A DNA stretch of 64,000 nucleotides, taken from Trueperella pyogenes (GTDB lineage Bacteria; Actinomycetota; Actinomycetes; Actinomycetales; Actinomycetaceae). Positions 45,231-54,521 of the stretch are shown one piece after another. A program made the position numbers and the translations under genes. Positions within the stretch are counted from its first letter, which is position 1; each line of letters opens with the position of its first letter. A model generated the notes under the pieces. The model searched no databases, was not told where the DNA came from, and worked only from the letters and a program-made list of their open reading frames with translations. Where the stretch lies: positions 1,364,001-1,428,000 of the forward strand of contig NZ_UHHW01000002.1 in NCBI RefSeq assembly GCF_900460345.1, in the 5' to 3' direction.

Positions 45231-47783
45231 ATGCCTGGAACTAACCTCACACGTGCCGAAGCGGCCGCGCGTGCAGAACTTATTCACACCCAGACCTACC
45301 GGGTCGAACTCGACCTCACTGGCGAGGAAACATTCCGCTCCAAGACTACGGTACGTTTCGCCGCACGCCCGGGCGCGTCGTCGTTCATTGACCTCATTGC
45401 CGACGAGGTCTGCTCGATCATCCTCAACGGCGAGGATCTGCCCGTAGATTCTTATGCTGACTCGCGTATCCCACTTCCCAATTTGGCGGAAGACAACGAG
45501 CTCCACGTGGAGGCGATCTGCCCGTTCTCGCACACCGGTGAGGGTCTGCACCGCGCGGTCGATCCGGCCGACGGCGAAGTCTACCTCTACTCACAGTTCG
45601 AGGTTCCCGATGCCCGGCGGATGTATGCCAACTTTGAGCAGCCGGATCTGAAGGCAGAGTTTACATTCGTCGTCGACGCGCCCGAAAACTGGAAGGTTTT
45701 TTCTGTATCGCCGACGCCCGAGCCCACGCCACTGGGCGGCGGTGTGGCCCGCTGGGAGTTTACGCCCACCGAACGCATCTCCACCTATCTCACCGCGATT
45801 GTGGCTGGCCCGTATGTGGGCCAGACCGGCTCGTACACCTCAACTGACGGCCGTGAGATCCCCATGGGTGTCTATGCCCGCGCTTCGCTCGGCGAGTACC
45901 TCGACGCCCAGGAGTGTATTGACATCACTATCCAGGGAATGGAGGTATTCGAGAACGAATTCGACGTCCCCTATCCATTCCGCAAGTACGATCAGATTTT
46001 CGTACCTGAGTTCAATGCGGGAGCGATGGAACACCCCGGCTGCGTGACAATCCTCGATGACTACGTGTTCCGCTCCCGGCCCACTGGCGCTCTGGTAGAG
46101 CGCCGTGCCATCACGATCATCCACGAGCTGGCGCACATGTGGTTCGGGGATCTCGTGACGATGAAGTGGTGGAACGACCTGTGGCTGAACGAGTCCTTCG
46201 CCGAGTTTATGAGTCACGTGGCCACCGCCAAGAACACGCGTTGGACCGATGCGTGGGTGACCTTCAACGCCTCGGAGAAGGTCTGGGCACAGGCTCAGGA
46301 CCAGCTCCCCTCCACTCACCCAATCGCTGCAGAGATTCGTGACCTCGAGGACGTCATGGTGAACTTCGATGGCATCACCTACGGTAAAGGCGCCTCGGTT
46401 TTCCAACAGCTCGTTGCCTACGTCGGTTATGACGAGTTCATGACAGGCGTGTCACGTTACTTGAAGAAGAAGTCATGGGGCAATGCCACCCTCGCTGACC
46501 TCCTCGTGGAGCTCGAAGCCGCCTCTGGGCGTGATTTGAAGCAGTGGTCGAAGCTATGGCTTGAAGAAGCTGGTATCAACACGCTTTGTCCTATCATCGA
46601 GATGGACGGCGAAACGATCGCCTCCTTCGCCATCAAGCAAACCTGCGACGAGCATGCCTCACTACGTCCACATCGCATCGGCGTGGGCGGTTACTCGGTT
46701 GTGGGCGAGTCGCTCGTGCGTGCCTTTCACCACGAGCTCGACATCGACGGCGAGCTCACCGAGGTGAGCGAGCTTGCCGGCATTCAGCGCCCCGACCTCA
46801 TCCTCATCAACGACGGCGATCTCGCCTATGCCAAGGTGCGACTCGACGAGCGCTCAGCTGCCGCCGCACGTGACCACATCAACGCATTCACCGAGCGCCT
46901 GCCACGCACACTCGTGCTCGCTTCCATGTGGGACATGTGCCGCGACGCCGAGCTGCCTGCTTCGGACTACATCGAGCTGGCGTTGTCTGCGCTCGAGACC
47001 GAGGATCACGGCACGGTGCTGCGCTATCTGCTCGCCCAGCTCGAGACTGCCACCAAGTTCTACTCGGCGCCCGCGAACCGCCCGGCGTTGCGCGAGAAGG
47101 TGGCAAAGCGCCTGTTCGAGATGCTCAAGAGCACCGAGCCCGGTTCGGATCGCCAGTTGCAGATCGCGATGTCCGCTGTCGGCTTGTCTATGGACGAACA
47201 GCTCGACACGGTGGCCGGCTGGCTAGCCGACGACGCCGTCCCGGCTGGTTTAGCCGTGGACGCGAATTTCCGCTGGGTCATCTTGCGTCGCCTGGCCGCT
47301 GCTGGCCGAGTCGATGAAGAGGCGATCTCCGCCGAGTTCGCCGAGCGTGACAACACCGCCTCCGGTGCGGCAGGTGCCGCGCGTGCTCGCGCCTCGATCT
47401 CGGAGTCAGGCGCTAAGGAACGGGCATGGGAGGACATCGTCGGTGGTAAGGTCTCTAACTCCGTACAGCGTGCGCTAGGTGCAGGCTTCACCGACGGCGA
47501 TCCCGAGCTGCTCGTGGCCTACGTGGAGCGCTTCTTCGGCGAGATTCTCAACCAATGGGAGAACCGTACGCTGGAGTTTTCGCAAAACTTCGTCAATCTC
47601 GTCTATCCTGCGCCTCTCATCGGGTTGGATCTGGGAATAGACCTCATAGCGCGCACTGAACAGTGGCTTGCAGAAAACTCTGGGTCCGCCCCCGCGCTGC
47701 GCCGTATGGTTCGCGAGCGCCTGAGCAACGCTCAGCGCGCTGCTGCTGCTCAGAGCTGTGATGCGAAGGCTACCCGGAGCTAG
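45231..47783 (+). CDS. pepN: Aminopeptidase N (M1 family)
   Basis: From ATG 45231 (AAAGGA site) the protein has 850 residues, the actinobacterial PepN size. It shows the exopeptidase motif GAMEHPG (near residue 265) and the zinc site HELAHMWFGDLVTMKWW, with the third ligand in LNESFAEF. A C-terminal ERAP1-like helical domain follows. It releases N-terminal residues from peptides in the cytoplasm. The 16 codons upstream of this ATG are open but lack homology. A perfect 14-bp hairpin terminates the gene. Confidence 0.96.
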   Translation: MPGTNLTRAEAAARAELIHTQTYRVELDLTGEETFRSKTTVRFAARPGASSFIDLIADEVCSIILNGEDLPVDSYADSRIPLPNLAEDNELHVEAICPFSHTGEGLHRAVDPADGEVYLYSQFEVPDARRMYANFEQPDLKAEFTFVVDAPENWKVFSVSPTPEPTPLGGGVARWEFTPTERISTYLTAIVAGPYVGQTGSYTSTDGREIPMGVYARASLGEYLDAQECIDITIQGMEVFENEFDVPYPFRKYDQIFVPEFNAGAMEHPGCVTILDDYVFRSRPTGALVERRAITIIHELAHMWFGDLVTMKWWNDLWLNESFAEFMSHVATAKNTRWTDAWVTFNASEKVWAQAQDQLPSTHPIAAEIRDLEDVMVNFDGITYGKGASVFQQLVAYVGYDEFMTGVSRYLKKKSWGNATLADLLVELEAASGRDLKQWSKLWLEEAGINTLCPIIEMDGETIASFAIKQTCDEHASLRPHRIGVGGYSVVGESLVRAFHHELDIDGELTEVSELAGIQRPDLILINDGDLAYAKVRLDERSAAAARDHINAFTERLPRTLVLASMWDMCRDAELPASDYIELALSALETEDHGTVLRYLLAQLETATKFYSAPANRPALREKVAKRLFEMLKSTEPGSDRQLQIAMSAVGLSMDEQLDTVAGWLADDAVPAGLAVDANFRWVILRRLAAAGRVDEEAISAEFAERDNTASGAAGAARARASISESGAKERAWEDIVGGKVSNSVQRALGAGFTDGDPELLVAYVERFFGEILNQWENRTLEFSQNFVNLVYPAPLIGLDLGIDLIARTEQWLAENSGSAPALRRMVRERLSNAQRAAAAQSCDAKATRS

Positions 47784-47812
47784 ATGACAATTGACTGGCG
47801 ATTACGCCAGTG

Positions 47813-47847
47813 GTATCCGCGGGTTGTCCACAACCCGCGGATACTTT
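47813..47847 (+). terminator. pepN terminator
   Basis: GTATCCGCGGGTTG (47813-47826) and CAACCCGCGGATAC (47831-47844) form a perfect 14-bp stem with a TCCA tetraloop, followed by TTTCTC. Confidence 0.9.
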
Positions 47848-47883
47848 CTCCGGCGCGTTGCCACCTCTTCCTACAATGGCTCC

Positions 47884-48405
47884 ATGGAAAAGATACGACC
47901 CGCATGGGCACAAAAATCCGCCTTGCTCTGCCAATATTACGACGAGGAATGGGGTTTTCCCGTCACCGATTCCACCGCGATCTACGAACGCATCGTTCTC
48001 GAAGGCTTCCAATCTGGGCTGTCCTGGGAAACCGTGTTGCGTAAGCGCCCAGCGTTTCGGCAGGCCTTTGCTCAATTCAACCCGAATGTGGTGGCTGCCT
48101 TCACGGACGAGGACGTCGCCCGTCTCCTCAACAACCCCGACATCATTCGTAACGAGCGCAAGATCCGCGCTGCCATCACTAACGCGCAGGCGACTAGGGC
48201 TTTAGCGGCTGATGGAGTTGGCCTGGCCGAACTCGTGTGGTCCTTCGCGCCGGAGGACTCCTACGGTGAAGGCCCTGATGCTAGCTATTCCGCGGAGTCT
48301 ATGGCGCTCGCCCGCGAATTGAAGCGACGCGGTTTCACGTTCGTCGGCCCGGTGACGATGTTCGCGCTCATGCAAGCAATTGGGATCTACGACCACCGAC
48401 TTTAG
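47884..48405 (+). CDS. tag: DNA-3-methyladenine glycosylase I homologue with degraded zinc site
   Basis: The 173-residue protein is related to Tag, which removes 3-methyladenine from DNA. It keeps YYDEEWGFP, LEGFQSGLSWETVL (binding-pocket Glu and Trp), KIRAAITNA and LKRRGFTFVGPVTMFALMQAIG. Compared with E. coli Tag as I recall it, Cys4 is Pro, His17 is Tyr, and the protein ends at YDHRL before Cys179. Three of four zinc ligands are therefore lost; Tyr13 also appears replaced. It may still fold or act without zinc. ATG 47884 follows the pepN terminator. Confidence 0.88.
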   Translation: MEKIRPAWAQKSALLCQYYDEEWGFPVTDSTAIYERIVLEGFQSGLSWETVLRKRPAFRQAFAQFNPNVVAAFTDEDVARLLNNPDIIRNERKIRAAITNAQATRALAADGVGLAELVWSFAPEDSYGEGPDASYSAESMALARELKRRGFTFVGPVTMFALMQAIGIYDHRL

Positions 48406-48444
48406 AGAGCCTAGTGTCCTGCAGCTTCTAGCCTCCTGCAGAAT

Positions 48445-48702
48445 CTAGCCTTCGACCTCGGCCATGTTCGCGCCGAAAACTCGGTGGTAAAGAGCCATTC
48501 CGATGCTTTCGGCTTCCTCCCCTAAGATGAGCTGGACTGCGCGTTTTTGCACGACCACGCCGAGGGCACCAGCTTTCTCCAGTGCGGCCTTATCGACTAT
48601 AGACCGATCCACCACACCCACCCGGATTCGTGCGAGCGCGTTGTCGACCTTGCGAATGTTGGCCTGCCCGCCTAGCGCGCTGAGAAGATCGTCGATGTTC
48701 AT
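48445..48702 (-). CDS. Stand-alone PTS EIIB-like domain lacking the phospho-Cys
   Basis: The 85-residue protein matches a glucose-family EIIB domain: LLSALGGQANIRKVDNALARIRV, then KAGALGVVVQKRAVQLILG (each quoted in part). In active EIIB the segment reads DACATRLRV with a phosphorylated Cys; here it is DNALARIRV, with Ala at that place and no Cys in the whole protein. It cannot carry phosphate in the usual way and could be a regulator. Its ATG overlaps the malQ stop (TAATG), indicating coupling with maltodextrin use. Confidence 0.85.
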   Translation of the reverse strand: MNIDDLLSALGGQANIRKVDNALARIRVGVVDRSIVDKAALEKAGALGVVVQKRAVQLILGEEAESIGMALYHRVFGANMAEVEG

Positions 48703-50837
48703 TAGCGATTTCTCTCCAGCTCTTTAGTCAGAGTCGAAACGAGCGACAAGAGGCGTGGATTCTTGGCCAGATCCTCGACGAGGACGACCTTCTCAGTACC
48801 GTCTGCAAGTGGAACCCGCCAGTTTGGGTACTCCTGATCCGTACCCGGTTGGTTCTGGGCGCGGCGCTCGCCCACAGCGTTGACGAGTGAGACCTGCAGG
48901 AGTGGAGCCGACGTGCGCACGATGTATGCGTGCATGGCTTCCACACATTCGCGCTCAGAAGGATTCTCGCCGATCAGGCCGTGCTCACGGAGACGAGACA
49001 GAACGCGCTCACGCTCTTCACGAGCCTCCGCACGCATCTGTGCTGCGGGCTTGACTAACAGACCTAGGCTTTCGCGCAGATCGACGTGTTCGCCTGCAAG
49101 ATAGCTCACGGCAGGTGGTAGATCGTGAGTATCGACCGAGACCATTGCGTCTGATCGGAAGTCTCTGGGGTGGATCGGCCAGCCCCCTGCGTCCTTCTCG
49201 AACCAGAACACCGACGTGCCGAAGATGCCCCGCTCACGGAGGTAGTCACGCACCCACGGCTCCACTGTTCCCAAATCCTCGCCGACGACGATGACCCCGG
49301 CACGATGTGCCTCCAGGAGGAGCACGCCCACCATTGCCTCGTGGTCAAAGCGAACATAGGTACCTTGAGTCGGTGAGGCGCCATCCGGGATCCACCACAG
49401 GCGGAACAAGCCCATGATGTGATCCACACGCAACAGGCCTGCGTGGCGCATGACAGTACGTGCCATATCCCGTAGTGGCGCGTAGTCCATCTCCTCAAGA
49501 GAATCCGGACGCCACGGCGGCTGGGACCAGTTTTGACCTTGCTGGTTGTACATATCCGGCGGTGCGCCCACGCCAATCCCGCGCGCGAAGGCATTCGGGA
49601 GCATCCAGAAGTCAGCCCCCGTGGGGTGGACGCCTACCGCCAAATCGTGGGAGATGCCGATGCGCATGCCCGCCATCCGCGATTCCTCTTGCGCCTTGCA
49701 CAGCTGCTCGTCCATGATCCACTGAAGCCACGCCCAAAAATCGATCCGTGCCGCCAATTCGCGGCGTTCACGAGCCACATAGGGCGAGTGGACATCGCGC
49801 AACTGTGCAGGAAATTCGTTGCCGTACTTCTCCACTAGCGCACACCACAGCGCAAAGTCTTCCAGCCCCTGGCCTTCCAGCTCACGGAAGCGGTCGAAAT
49901 CTCGCTGGCGAGCCTGTGAACGACCAGCGGCGTAGATAACGCCGAGCGCTTCTCGTTTGGCCTTCCAGACGGCGTCGCGATCGATGAGCTCGTTTTCTTG
50001 CGACATCTTCTTCACGTTTTCCGCCGCCCACGTCACCAGCGAGCGCTGTGGTCCAGAAAGGTAGGCTACCTCGCGAATGTCCTCAGGGCGGATGTAGATC
50101 GGGTTGAAGAAACGGCGCGTGACCGGCAGATAAGGTGATGGCGACACGGGTTCGATCGGCTCCGCGGCGTGGAGCGGGTTGACAAGCAAAAAGTCGGCGC
50201 CAAGCTCGCCGAAGAGGGAGCCCATCTCTGCGAGGTCTGCCGTATCGCCCAGCCCCCAAGATTCTTTAGAACGAGTTGAGTAGAGCTGAGCCATCATGCC
50301 CCAGGCACGCCCACGAAGCCTGGATTCGACGTCGAGACGCGTGGGTGTGACGATGAGGGTTGCCTCTTCGAGAAGAGATTCCCTTTCGTTGTGCACGCGA
50401 GCGCGAAGCTTGTGATAGCCGAGCGGCGTGCCGATAGGAACGACGAAGGACGCCTGCCCAATGACGAAACCGCCAATCGTACGCGGACGCTCGTAATCAT
50501 CGATCTGGCGGGCACCGATCGTCGCGCCATCCTCAGTGAGGATGTCCACCTCGACGGACCAGCCATGAGGAAGGTGCACCTGGAACGTAGTCTCCCGATC
50601 GTCACGAGCGACAGTGCAAGGGGGCAACACACGACGCCACGGCCGCTCGTCGCGTTCCTTAAGGGCGGCCCGGATAGCGGCGTCACTCGTCGCATCCACA
50701 CCCATCGCACGCAGAACAGAGATCAATGTGGCGGAGGAGACTTCCTGGAAGTTTCCGTCAAAGTCCCAAAAGCTGAGCGCAACACCATACTTCTCAGCAA
50801 GTTCCTTGAGCAGTCCCCGATTTACCTCATGCCACAT
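48702..50837 (-). CDS. malQ: 4-alpha-glucanotransferase (amylomaltase, GH77)
   Basis: The 711-residue enzyme has an N-terminal extension (about 1-190, beta-sandwich-like) usual in actinobacterial MalQ, followed by the GH77 barrel. The nucleophile Asp is in LLRVDHIMGLFRLWW, the acid/base Glu in VVGEDLGTVEP and the third Asp in SVDTHDLPPAVSYLAGE. It transfers glucan chains between maltodextrins. AGGAG lies 5 nt before the ATG. A palindromic operator-like site lies 69 bp upstream. It ends by overlapping the EIIB-like gene. Confidence 0.96.
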   Translation of the reverse strand: MWHEVNRGLLKELAEKYGVALSFWDFDGNFQEVSSATLISVLRAMGVDATSDAAIRAALKERDERPWRRVLPPCTVARDDRETTFQVHLPHGWSVEVDILTEDGATIGARQIDDYERPRTIGGFVIGQASFVVPIGTPLGYHKLRARVHNERESLLEEATLIVTPTRLDVESRLRGRAWGMMAQLYSTRSKESWGLGDTADLAEMGSLFGELGADFLLVNPLHAAEPIEPVSPSPYLPVTRRFFNPIYIRPEDIREVAYLSGPQRSLVTWAAENVKKMSQENELIDRDAVWKAKREALGVIYAAGRSQARQRDFDRFRELEGQGLEDFALWCALVEKYGNEFPAQLRDVHSPYVARERRELAARIDFWAWLQWIMDEQLCKAQEESRMAGMRIGISHDLAVGVHPTGADFWMLPNAFARGIGVGAPPDMYNQQGQNWSQPPWRPDSLEEMDYAPLRDMARTVMRHAGLLRVDHIMGLFRLWWIPDGASPTQGTYVRFDHEAMVGVLLLEAHRAGVIVVGEDLGTVEPWVRDYLRERGIFGTSVFWFEKDAGGWPIHPRDFRSDAMVSVDTHDLPPAVSYLAGEHVDLRESLGLLVKPAAQMRAEAREERERVLSRLREHGLIGENPSERECVEAMHAYIVRTSAPLLQVSLVNAVGERRAQNQPGTDQEYPNWRVPLADGTEKVVLVEDLAKNPRLLSLVSTLTKELERNR

Positions 50838-50905
50838 TGCATCTCCTATCTTTACTCACATTAAGTTTAGCCAGATCACAATCTGATTGACGAAAAGCCA
50901 GAAGT

Positions 50906-50917
50906 AGTTTGCAAACT
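50906..50917. promoter_or_regulatory. LacI-type palindrome upstream of malQ
   Basis: AGTTTGCAAACT is a perfect 12-bp palindrome with a central GC. It lies in the divergent malQ/tesB promoter region, 69 bp before malQ. TTTGCAAA-type sites are typical for maltose regulators of the LacI family. No such regulator is adjacent, so the assignment is tentative. Confidence 0.45.
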
Positions 50918-50973
50918 TACCAAGAAGTAAGATAACTAGGTGTGATCATTATTCCCTGCGAAAGCGAAGTAAA

Positions 50974-51873
50974 ATGACATATCTTCCCGTCCCAGAGACC
51001 TCCGACGAGCCCCTGTCTTCACTCCTTCGCACTCTGAAAATGAAAGAACGTGAACCGGGTTCATATGTAGGCACCAACTTAAGGCAGCTCTCCGGTCGCG
51101 TCTACGGTGGTCAAGTGTTCGCGCAGGCAGTCGTAGCCGCCCACGCTACGGTAGCGGACGAGTATTCAAGTCGGCAGATACACTCGATCACCGCCGCCTT
51201 CCTGCGCCCTGGAAATATCGACGTTCCTACACACCTCGATGTCGAAGAAGTCCTCGACGGCCGATCGTTTTCCACCCGGCGCGTGCACGCATCACAAAAC
51301 GGCAAGACTATCCTCACCGCGCGGGCGTCATTTCAGGAACTCCAAGCCGGTGTCGAGCACGAGTCCCCTATGCCCGACGCGCCCGACCCGCTGTCCTTGC
51401 CCTCCTCGGCGGACTACTTCGCCACGCTAGACCATCCCGCGGCGCGGCTGATGAATTCCACAAATGCAACCGACCTGCGCCACGTCGGCGGCCCCATTTG
51501 GCTCAAACCCGCGCCGATTACTGACGAACCCACGCTCATCTGGTTCCGGCTGCGTAACCCGATGCCCGAGGCTTCCCAACTTATGCATCGGGCGGTTCTC
51601 GCCTACGCGACGGATCAATTCATGCTTGAACCGGTCATGCGCCGCCATGGCATGTATTGGCTCAGCCCCGACCTGTCTCTGGCCACCCTCGACCACACCA
51701 TCTGGTGGCATCGCGATGTCAACATGTCAGACTGGGTTCTTGCCGAGCTCATCTCCCCCAGTGCCCAGGGCGGGCGCGGGCTTTCGCTGGCGCGCTTCTT
51801 CCAAGATGGAAGACACATCGCCACCATGTCCCAAGAGGGAATGGTGAGAACTCAACGGATCCGGGGACGCTGA
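50974..51873 (+). CDS. tesB: Acyl-CoA thioesterase II (TesB)
   Basis: The 299-residue double-hotdog protein hydrolyses acyl-CoA. It has GRVYGGQVFAQAVVAA in the first hotdog, the paired HSITAAFLRPGNIDVPTHLDV, and in the second hotdog LDHTIWWHRDVNMSDWVLAE followed by GGRGLSLARFFQDGRHIATM. The catalytic Asp, Thr/Ser and Gln residues of TesB are present in these regions. The ATG at 50974 starts MTYLPVPET. It is convergent with ettA. Confidence 0.94.
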   Translation: MTYLPVPETSDEPLSSLLRTLKMKEREPGSYVGTNLRQLSGRVYGGQVFAQAVVAAHATVADEYSSRQIHSITAAFLRPGNIDVPTHLDVEEVLDGRSFSTRRVHASQNGKTILTARASFQELQAGVEHESPMPDAPDPLSLPSSADYFATLDHPAARLMNSTNATDLRHVGGPIWLKPAPITDEPTLIWFRLRNPMPEASQLMHRAVLAYATDQFMLEPVMRRHGMYWLSPDLSLATLDHTIWWHRDVNMSDWVLAELISPSAQGGRGLSLARFFQDGRHIATMSQEGMVRTQRIRGR

Positions 51874-51901
51874 GTCGGCAGCGGGTTATGTTCACAAAGT
51901 G

Positions 51902-51939
51902 AAGATGAGGGGCACGCTACCCGGCGTGCCCCTCATCTT
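51902..51939. terminator. Bidirectional terminator between tesB and ettA
   Basis: AAGATGAGGGGCACGC (51902-51917) and GCGTGCCCCTCATCTT (51924-51939) form a perfect 16-bp stem with a 6-nt loop, midway between the two convergent stops. Confidence 0.9.
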
Positions 51940-51961
51940 GGATTCACCAGCGCTTGGCGCC

Positions 51962-53644
51962 TTAGTCGCGCTTGAATTTGCGGTAGGTAGAAGAGTGCGG
52001 ACGAGCAGCGTCGATACCGAGGCGCTCGATCTTGTTCTTCTCATAGGACTCGAAGTTTCCTTCAAACCAATACCAGTTGTAGGGCTCTTCCTCCGTGCCT
52101 TCCCACGCGAGGATATGGGTGGCCACGCGGTCGAGGAACCACCGGTCGTGGGTGATGACCACCGCACAACCGGGGAAATCGAGAAGGGCGTTTTCGAGCG
52201 AGCCCAGGGTTTCGACGTCGAGGTCGTTGGTCGGCTCGTCGAGGAGAATCACGTTGCCGCCCTGCTTGAGGGTAAGGGCCAGGTTGAGACGGTTGCGTTC
52301 GCCGCCGGAGAGGATGCCGGCCTTCTTTTGTTGATCGGCACCCTTGAAGCCGAAGGCGGAGACATAAGCACGCGAGGGCATCTCGACATTGCCGACCTGG
52401 ATGTAGTCCAGTCCGTCAGAGACAACCTCCCAGAGCGTCTTATCCCCATCGATGCCAGCGCGCGTCTGATCCACGTAGGAGAGTTTGACGGTCTCGCCGA
52501 TGCGCAACTCGCCGCCGTCGAGCGGCTCAAGCCCGACGATAGTCTTAAACAGCGTAGTCTTGCCCACGCCGTTTGGCCCGATGATCCCCACAATACCGTT
52601 CCGCGGCAGGTTAAAGGACAGGTCCTTAATGAGCACGCGATCGCCGAAGCCCTTTTGCAGTTTCTTCGCGTCGATCACGAGGTTACCGAGACGCGGCCCC
52701 GGTGGGATCTGGATCTCTTCAAAGTCGAGCTTGCGCGTGCGCTCGGCCTCAGCAGCCATCTCCTCATAGCGGGCCAGACGTGCCTTCGACTTGGCCTGGC
52801 GGCCTTTCGCCGACGAACGCACCCACTCCAGCTCCTCCTTGAGGCGCTTTTGCAACTTGGCGTCCTTCTGCCCTTGAACCTTGATGCGCTGCGCCTTGGT
52901 ATCGAGGTAGGTCGAGTAGTTGCCCTCATAGGGGTAGAGCTTGCCGCGGTCGACCTCGGCAATCCACTCGGCCATGTTGTCCAAGAAGTAACGATCGTGG
53001 GTGATAGCGATGACAGCGCCGGGGTACTTGACCAGGTGCTGCTCCAGCCAGAGTACAGACTCGGCGTCGAGGTGGTTGGTGGGCTCATCGAGGAGGAGCA
53101 GATCCGGAGCTTCGAGGAGAAGCTTGCACAGTGCCACACGACGCCGTTCGCCACCGGAGAGCACACTGACCGGGGTATCTGGCGGCGGACACCGCAACGC
53201 GTCCATGGATTGCTGCAGTTGGGCATCGATATCCCAGGCGTCGGCGGCGTCGATCTCTTGTTGGAGCTTACCCATCTCATCCATGAGCGCGTCAAAATCG
53301 GCGTCCGGGTCTGCCATCTCCATGCCAATCGCGTTATAGCGGTCGACCTTAGCTAGGATATCGGCCACTCCCTCGCGGACATTTTCGAGCACGGTCTTGT
53401 CTTCCGTCAGCGGCGGCTCCTGCATGAGGATGCCAACGGTATAGCCGGGTGACAGGCGTGCCTCGCCGTTCGACGGCTGATCGAGGCCAGCCATAATCTT
53501 GAGGATCGTCGACTTTCCCGCACCGTTGGGGCCCACCATGCCGATCTTTGCGCCGGGGTAGAACGCCATCGTCACGTCGTCGAGGATGACCTTGTCGCCC
53601 ACCGTCTTGCGGGCCTTGATCATCTGATAAATAAACTCAGCCAC
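51962..53644 (-). CDS. ettA: Energy-dependent translational throttle protein EttA
   Basis: The 560-residue ABC-F protein has two ATPase domains: GPNGAGKSTILKIM with LSGGERRRVALCKLL and LLLDEPTNHLD, and GPNGVGKTTLFKTI with LSGGERNRLNLALTL and ILLDEPTNDLD. The arm insert in domain 1 and the linker ELEWVRSSAKGRQAKSKARL are those of EttA. It binds the ribosome E site and senses ATP/ADP to gate the first peptide bond. It differs from the smaller antibiotic-type ABC-F at 32.9 kb. Confidence 0.95.
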   Translation of the reverse strand: MAEFIYQMIKARKTVGDKVILDDVTMAFYPGAKIGMVGPNGAGKSTILKIMAGLDQPSNGEARLSPGYTVGILMQEPPLTEDKTVLENVREGVADILAKVDRYNAIGMEMADPDADFDALMDEMGKLQQEIDAADAWDIDAQLQQSMDALRCPPPDTPVSVLSGGERRRVALCKLLLEAPDLLLLDEPTNHLDAESVLWLEQHLVKYPGAVIAITHDRYFLDNMAEWIAEVDRGKLYPYEGNYSTYLDTKAQRIKVQGQKDAKLQKRLKEELEWVRSSAKGRQAKSKARLARYEEMAAEAERTRKLDFEEIQIPPGPRLGNLVIDAKKLQKGFGDRVLIKDLSFNLPRNGIVGIIGPNGVGKTTLFKTIVGLEPLDGGELRIGETVKLSYVDQTRAGIDGDKTLWEVVSDGLDYIQVGNVEMPSRAYVSAFGFKGADQQKKAGILSGGERNRLNLALTLKQGGNVILLDEPTNDLDVETLGSLENALLDFPGCAVVITHDRWFLDRVATHILAWEGTEEEPYNWYWFEGNFESYEKNKIERLGIDAARPHSSTYRKFKRD

Positions 53645-53737
53645 AGTACTCCCATTGCTCTCATGCTGATTAGTACCTTCAAGCCTAATTTATCTGCCGT
53701 AAACGACAAAGACCCGGGCCTAGGCGTTTGGTCACCA

Positions 53738-54325
53738 CTACACGGCCATGAGCTCCTCGGCCTCCTCCTCAGCAAATTCCTTGACCAGTTCGTCTTCGAG
53801 CTCGTCAAGTTCGGAGACGTCATCCTGGCTAGTATCGTTCAAGCCATTTTCGCCCTCAGTCGAAGCAACGTCCGTGCCCTGACTTTCTTCATCTGTGCGC
53901 TCGGCTTGCGGCTCAGTTCTCCACTGTTGGCCGAGAGCCTCATCGAGCGAGGTAGTCATGATACGCGCATATGTAGCAATTCCCGAACTGATCTCGACGC
54001 CGACCGAGTCTGCCACGATGTCGATGGACGTACGCACGGCGCCGTCCTTGTCTACCCACGTTCGAGAGCTGAGTCGCCCGCGGACGATGACCGGATTGCC
54101 TTTGGCGATCGAGTGCGCAGCATTCACCGCTAGATTGCCGAAACACCGCACCGAGTACCAGGTGGTCGTTCCCGCCTGGAACTTCCCTCGAGCGCGATTG
54201 TAAAACCGGGGCGTGACACCGACGTTAAACATCGTGGCCGGGCCGCGCCCATTCGTGTTATCGAGTGGGAAGAAACGCGGAGCACCCCCTACCCACCCTC
54301 GGATCGTGACGATCGTGTCGTTCAT
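53738..54325 (-). CDS. Single-stranded DNA-binding protein paralogue
   Basis: From ATG 54325 (GGAGG site) the protein has 195 residues. The N-terminal OB fold (about 1-110) shows TIRGWVGGAPRFF, TWYSVRCFGNLAVNA and NPVIVRGRLSSRTW. The remainder is a long acidic tail ending EFAEEEAEELMAV. The tail lacks the DDIPF-type tip that binds partner proteins in the main SSB, so this is probably an accessory SSB. It is separate from any rpsF-ssb-rpsR operon. Confidence 0.88.
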   Translation of the reverse strand: MNDTIVTIRGWVGGAPRFFPLDNTNGRGPATMFNVGVTPRFYNRARGKFQAGTTTWYSVRCFGNLAVNAAHSIAKGNPVIVRGRLSSRTWVDKDGAVRTSIDIVADSVGVEISSGIATYARIMTTSLDEALGQQWRTEPQAERTDEESQGTDVASTEGENGLNDTSQDDVSELDELEDELVKEFAEEEAEELMAV

Positions 54326-54521
54326 AAGTCCTCCTTCGGTTGAAATGTGGTAGCTCCGACTCTGCCAATTTCTGCAGTGCGACGTCGGCGCCACCTACCC
54401 AAAAGTGAACAAGGTGAACACTGCGCAGGGATGTGGAGAACTTATTCGCCTGATTTTCGTAGATTGCCGTGGACTATGACGAGATTGCAGATGCAACCAT
54501 CGCAGCCGTATATCTCGCTCA

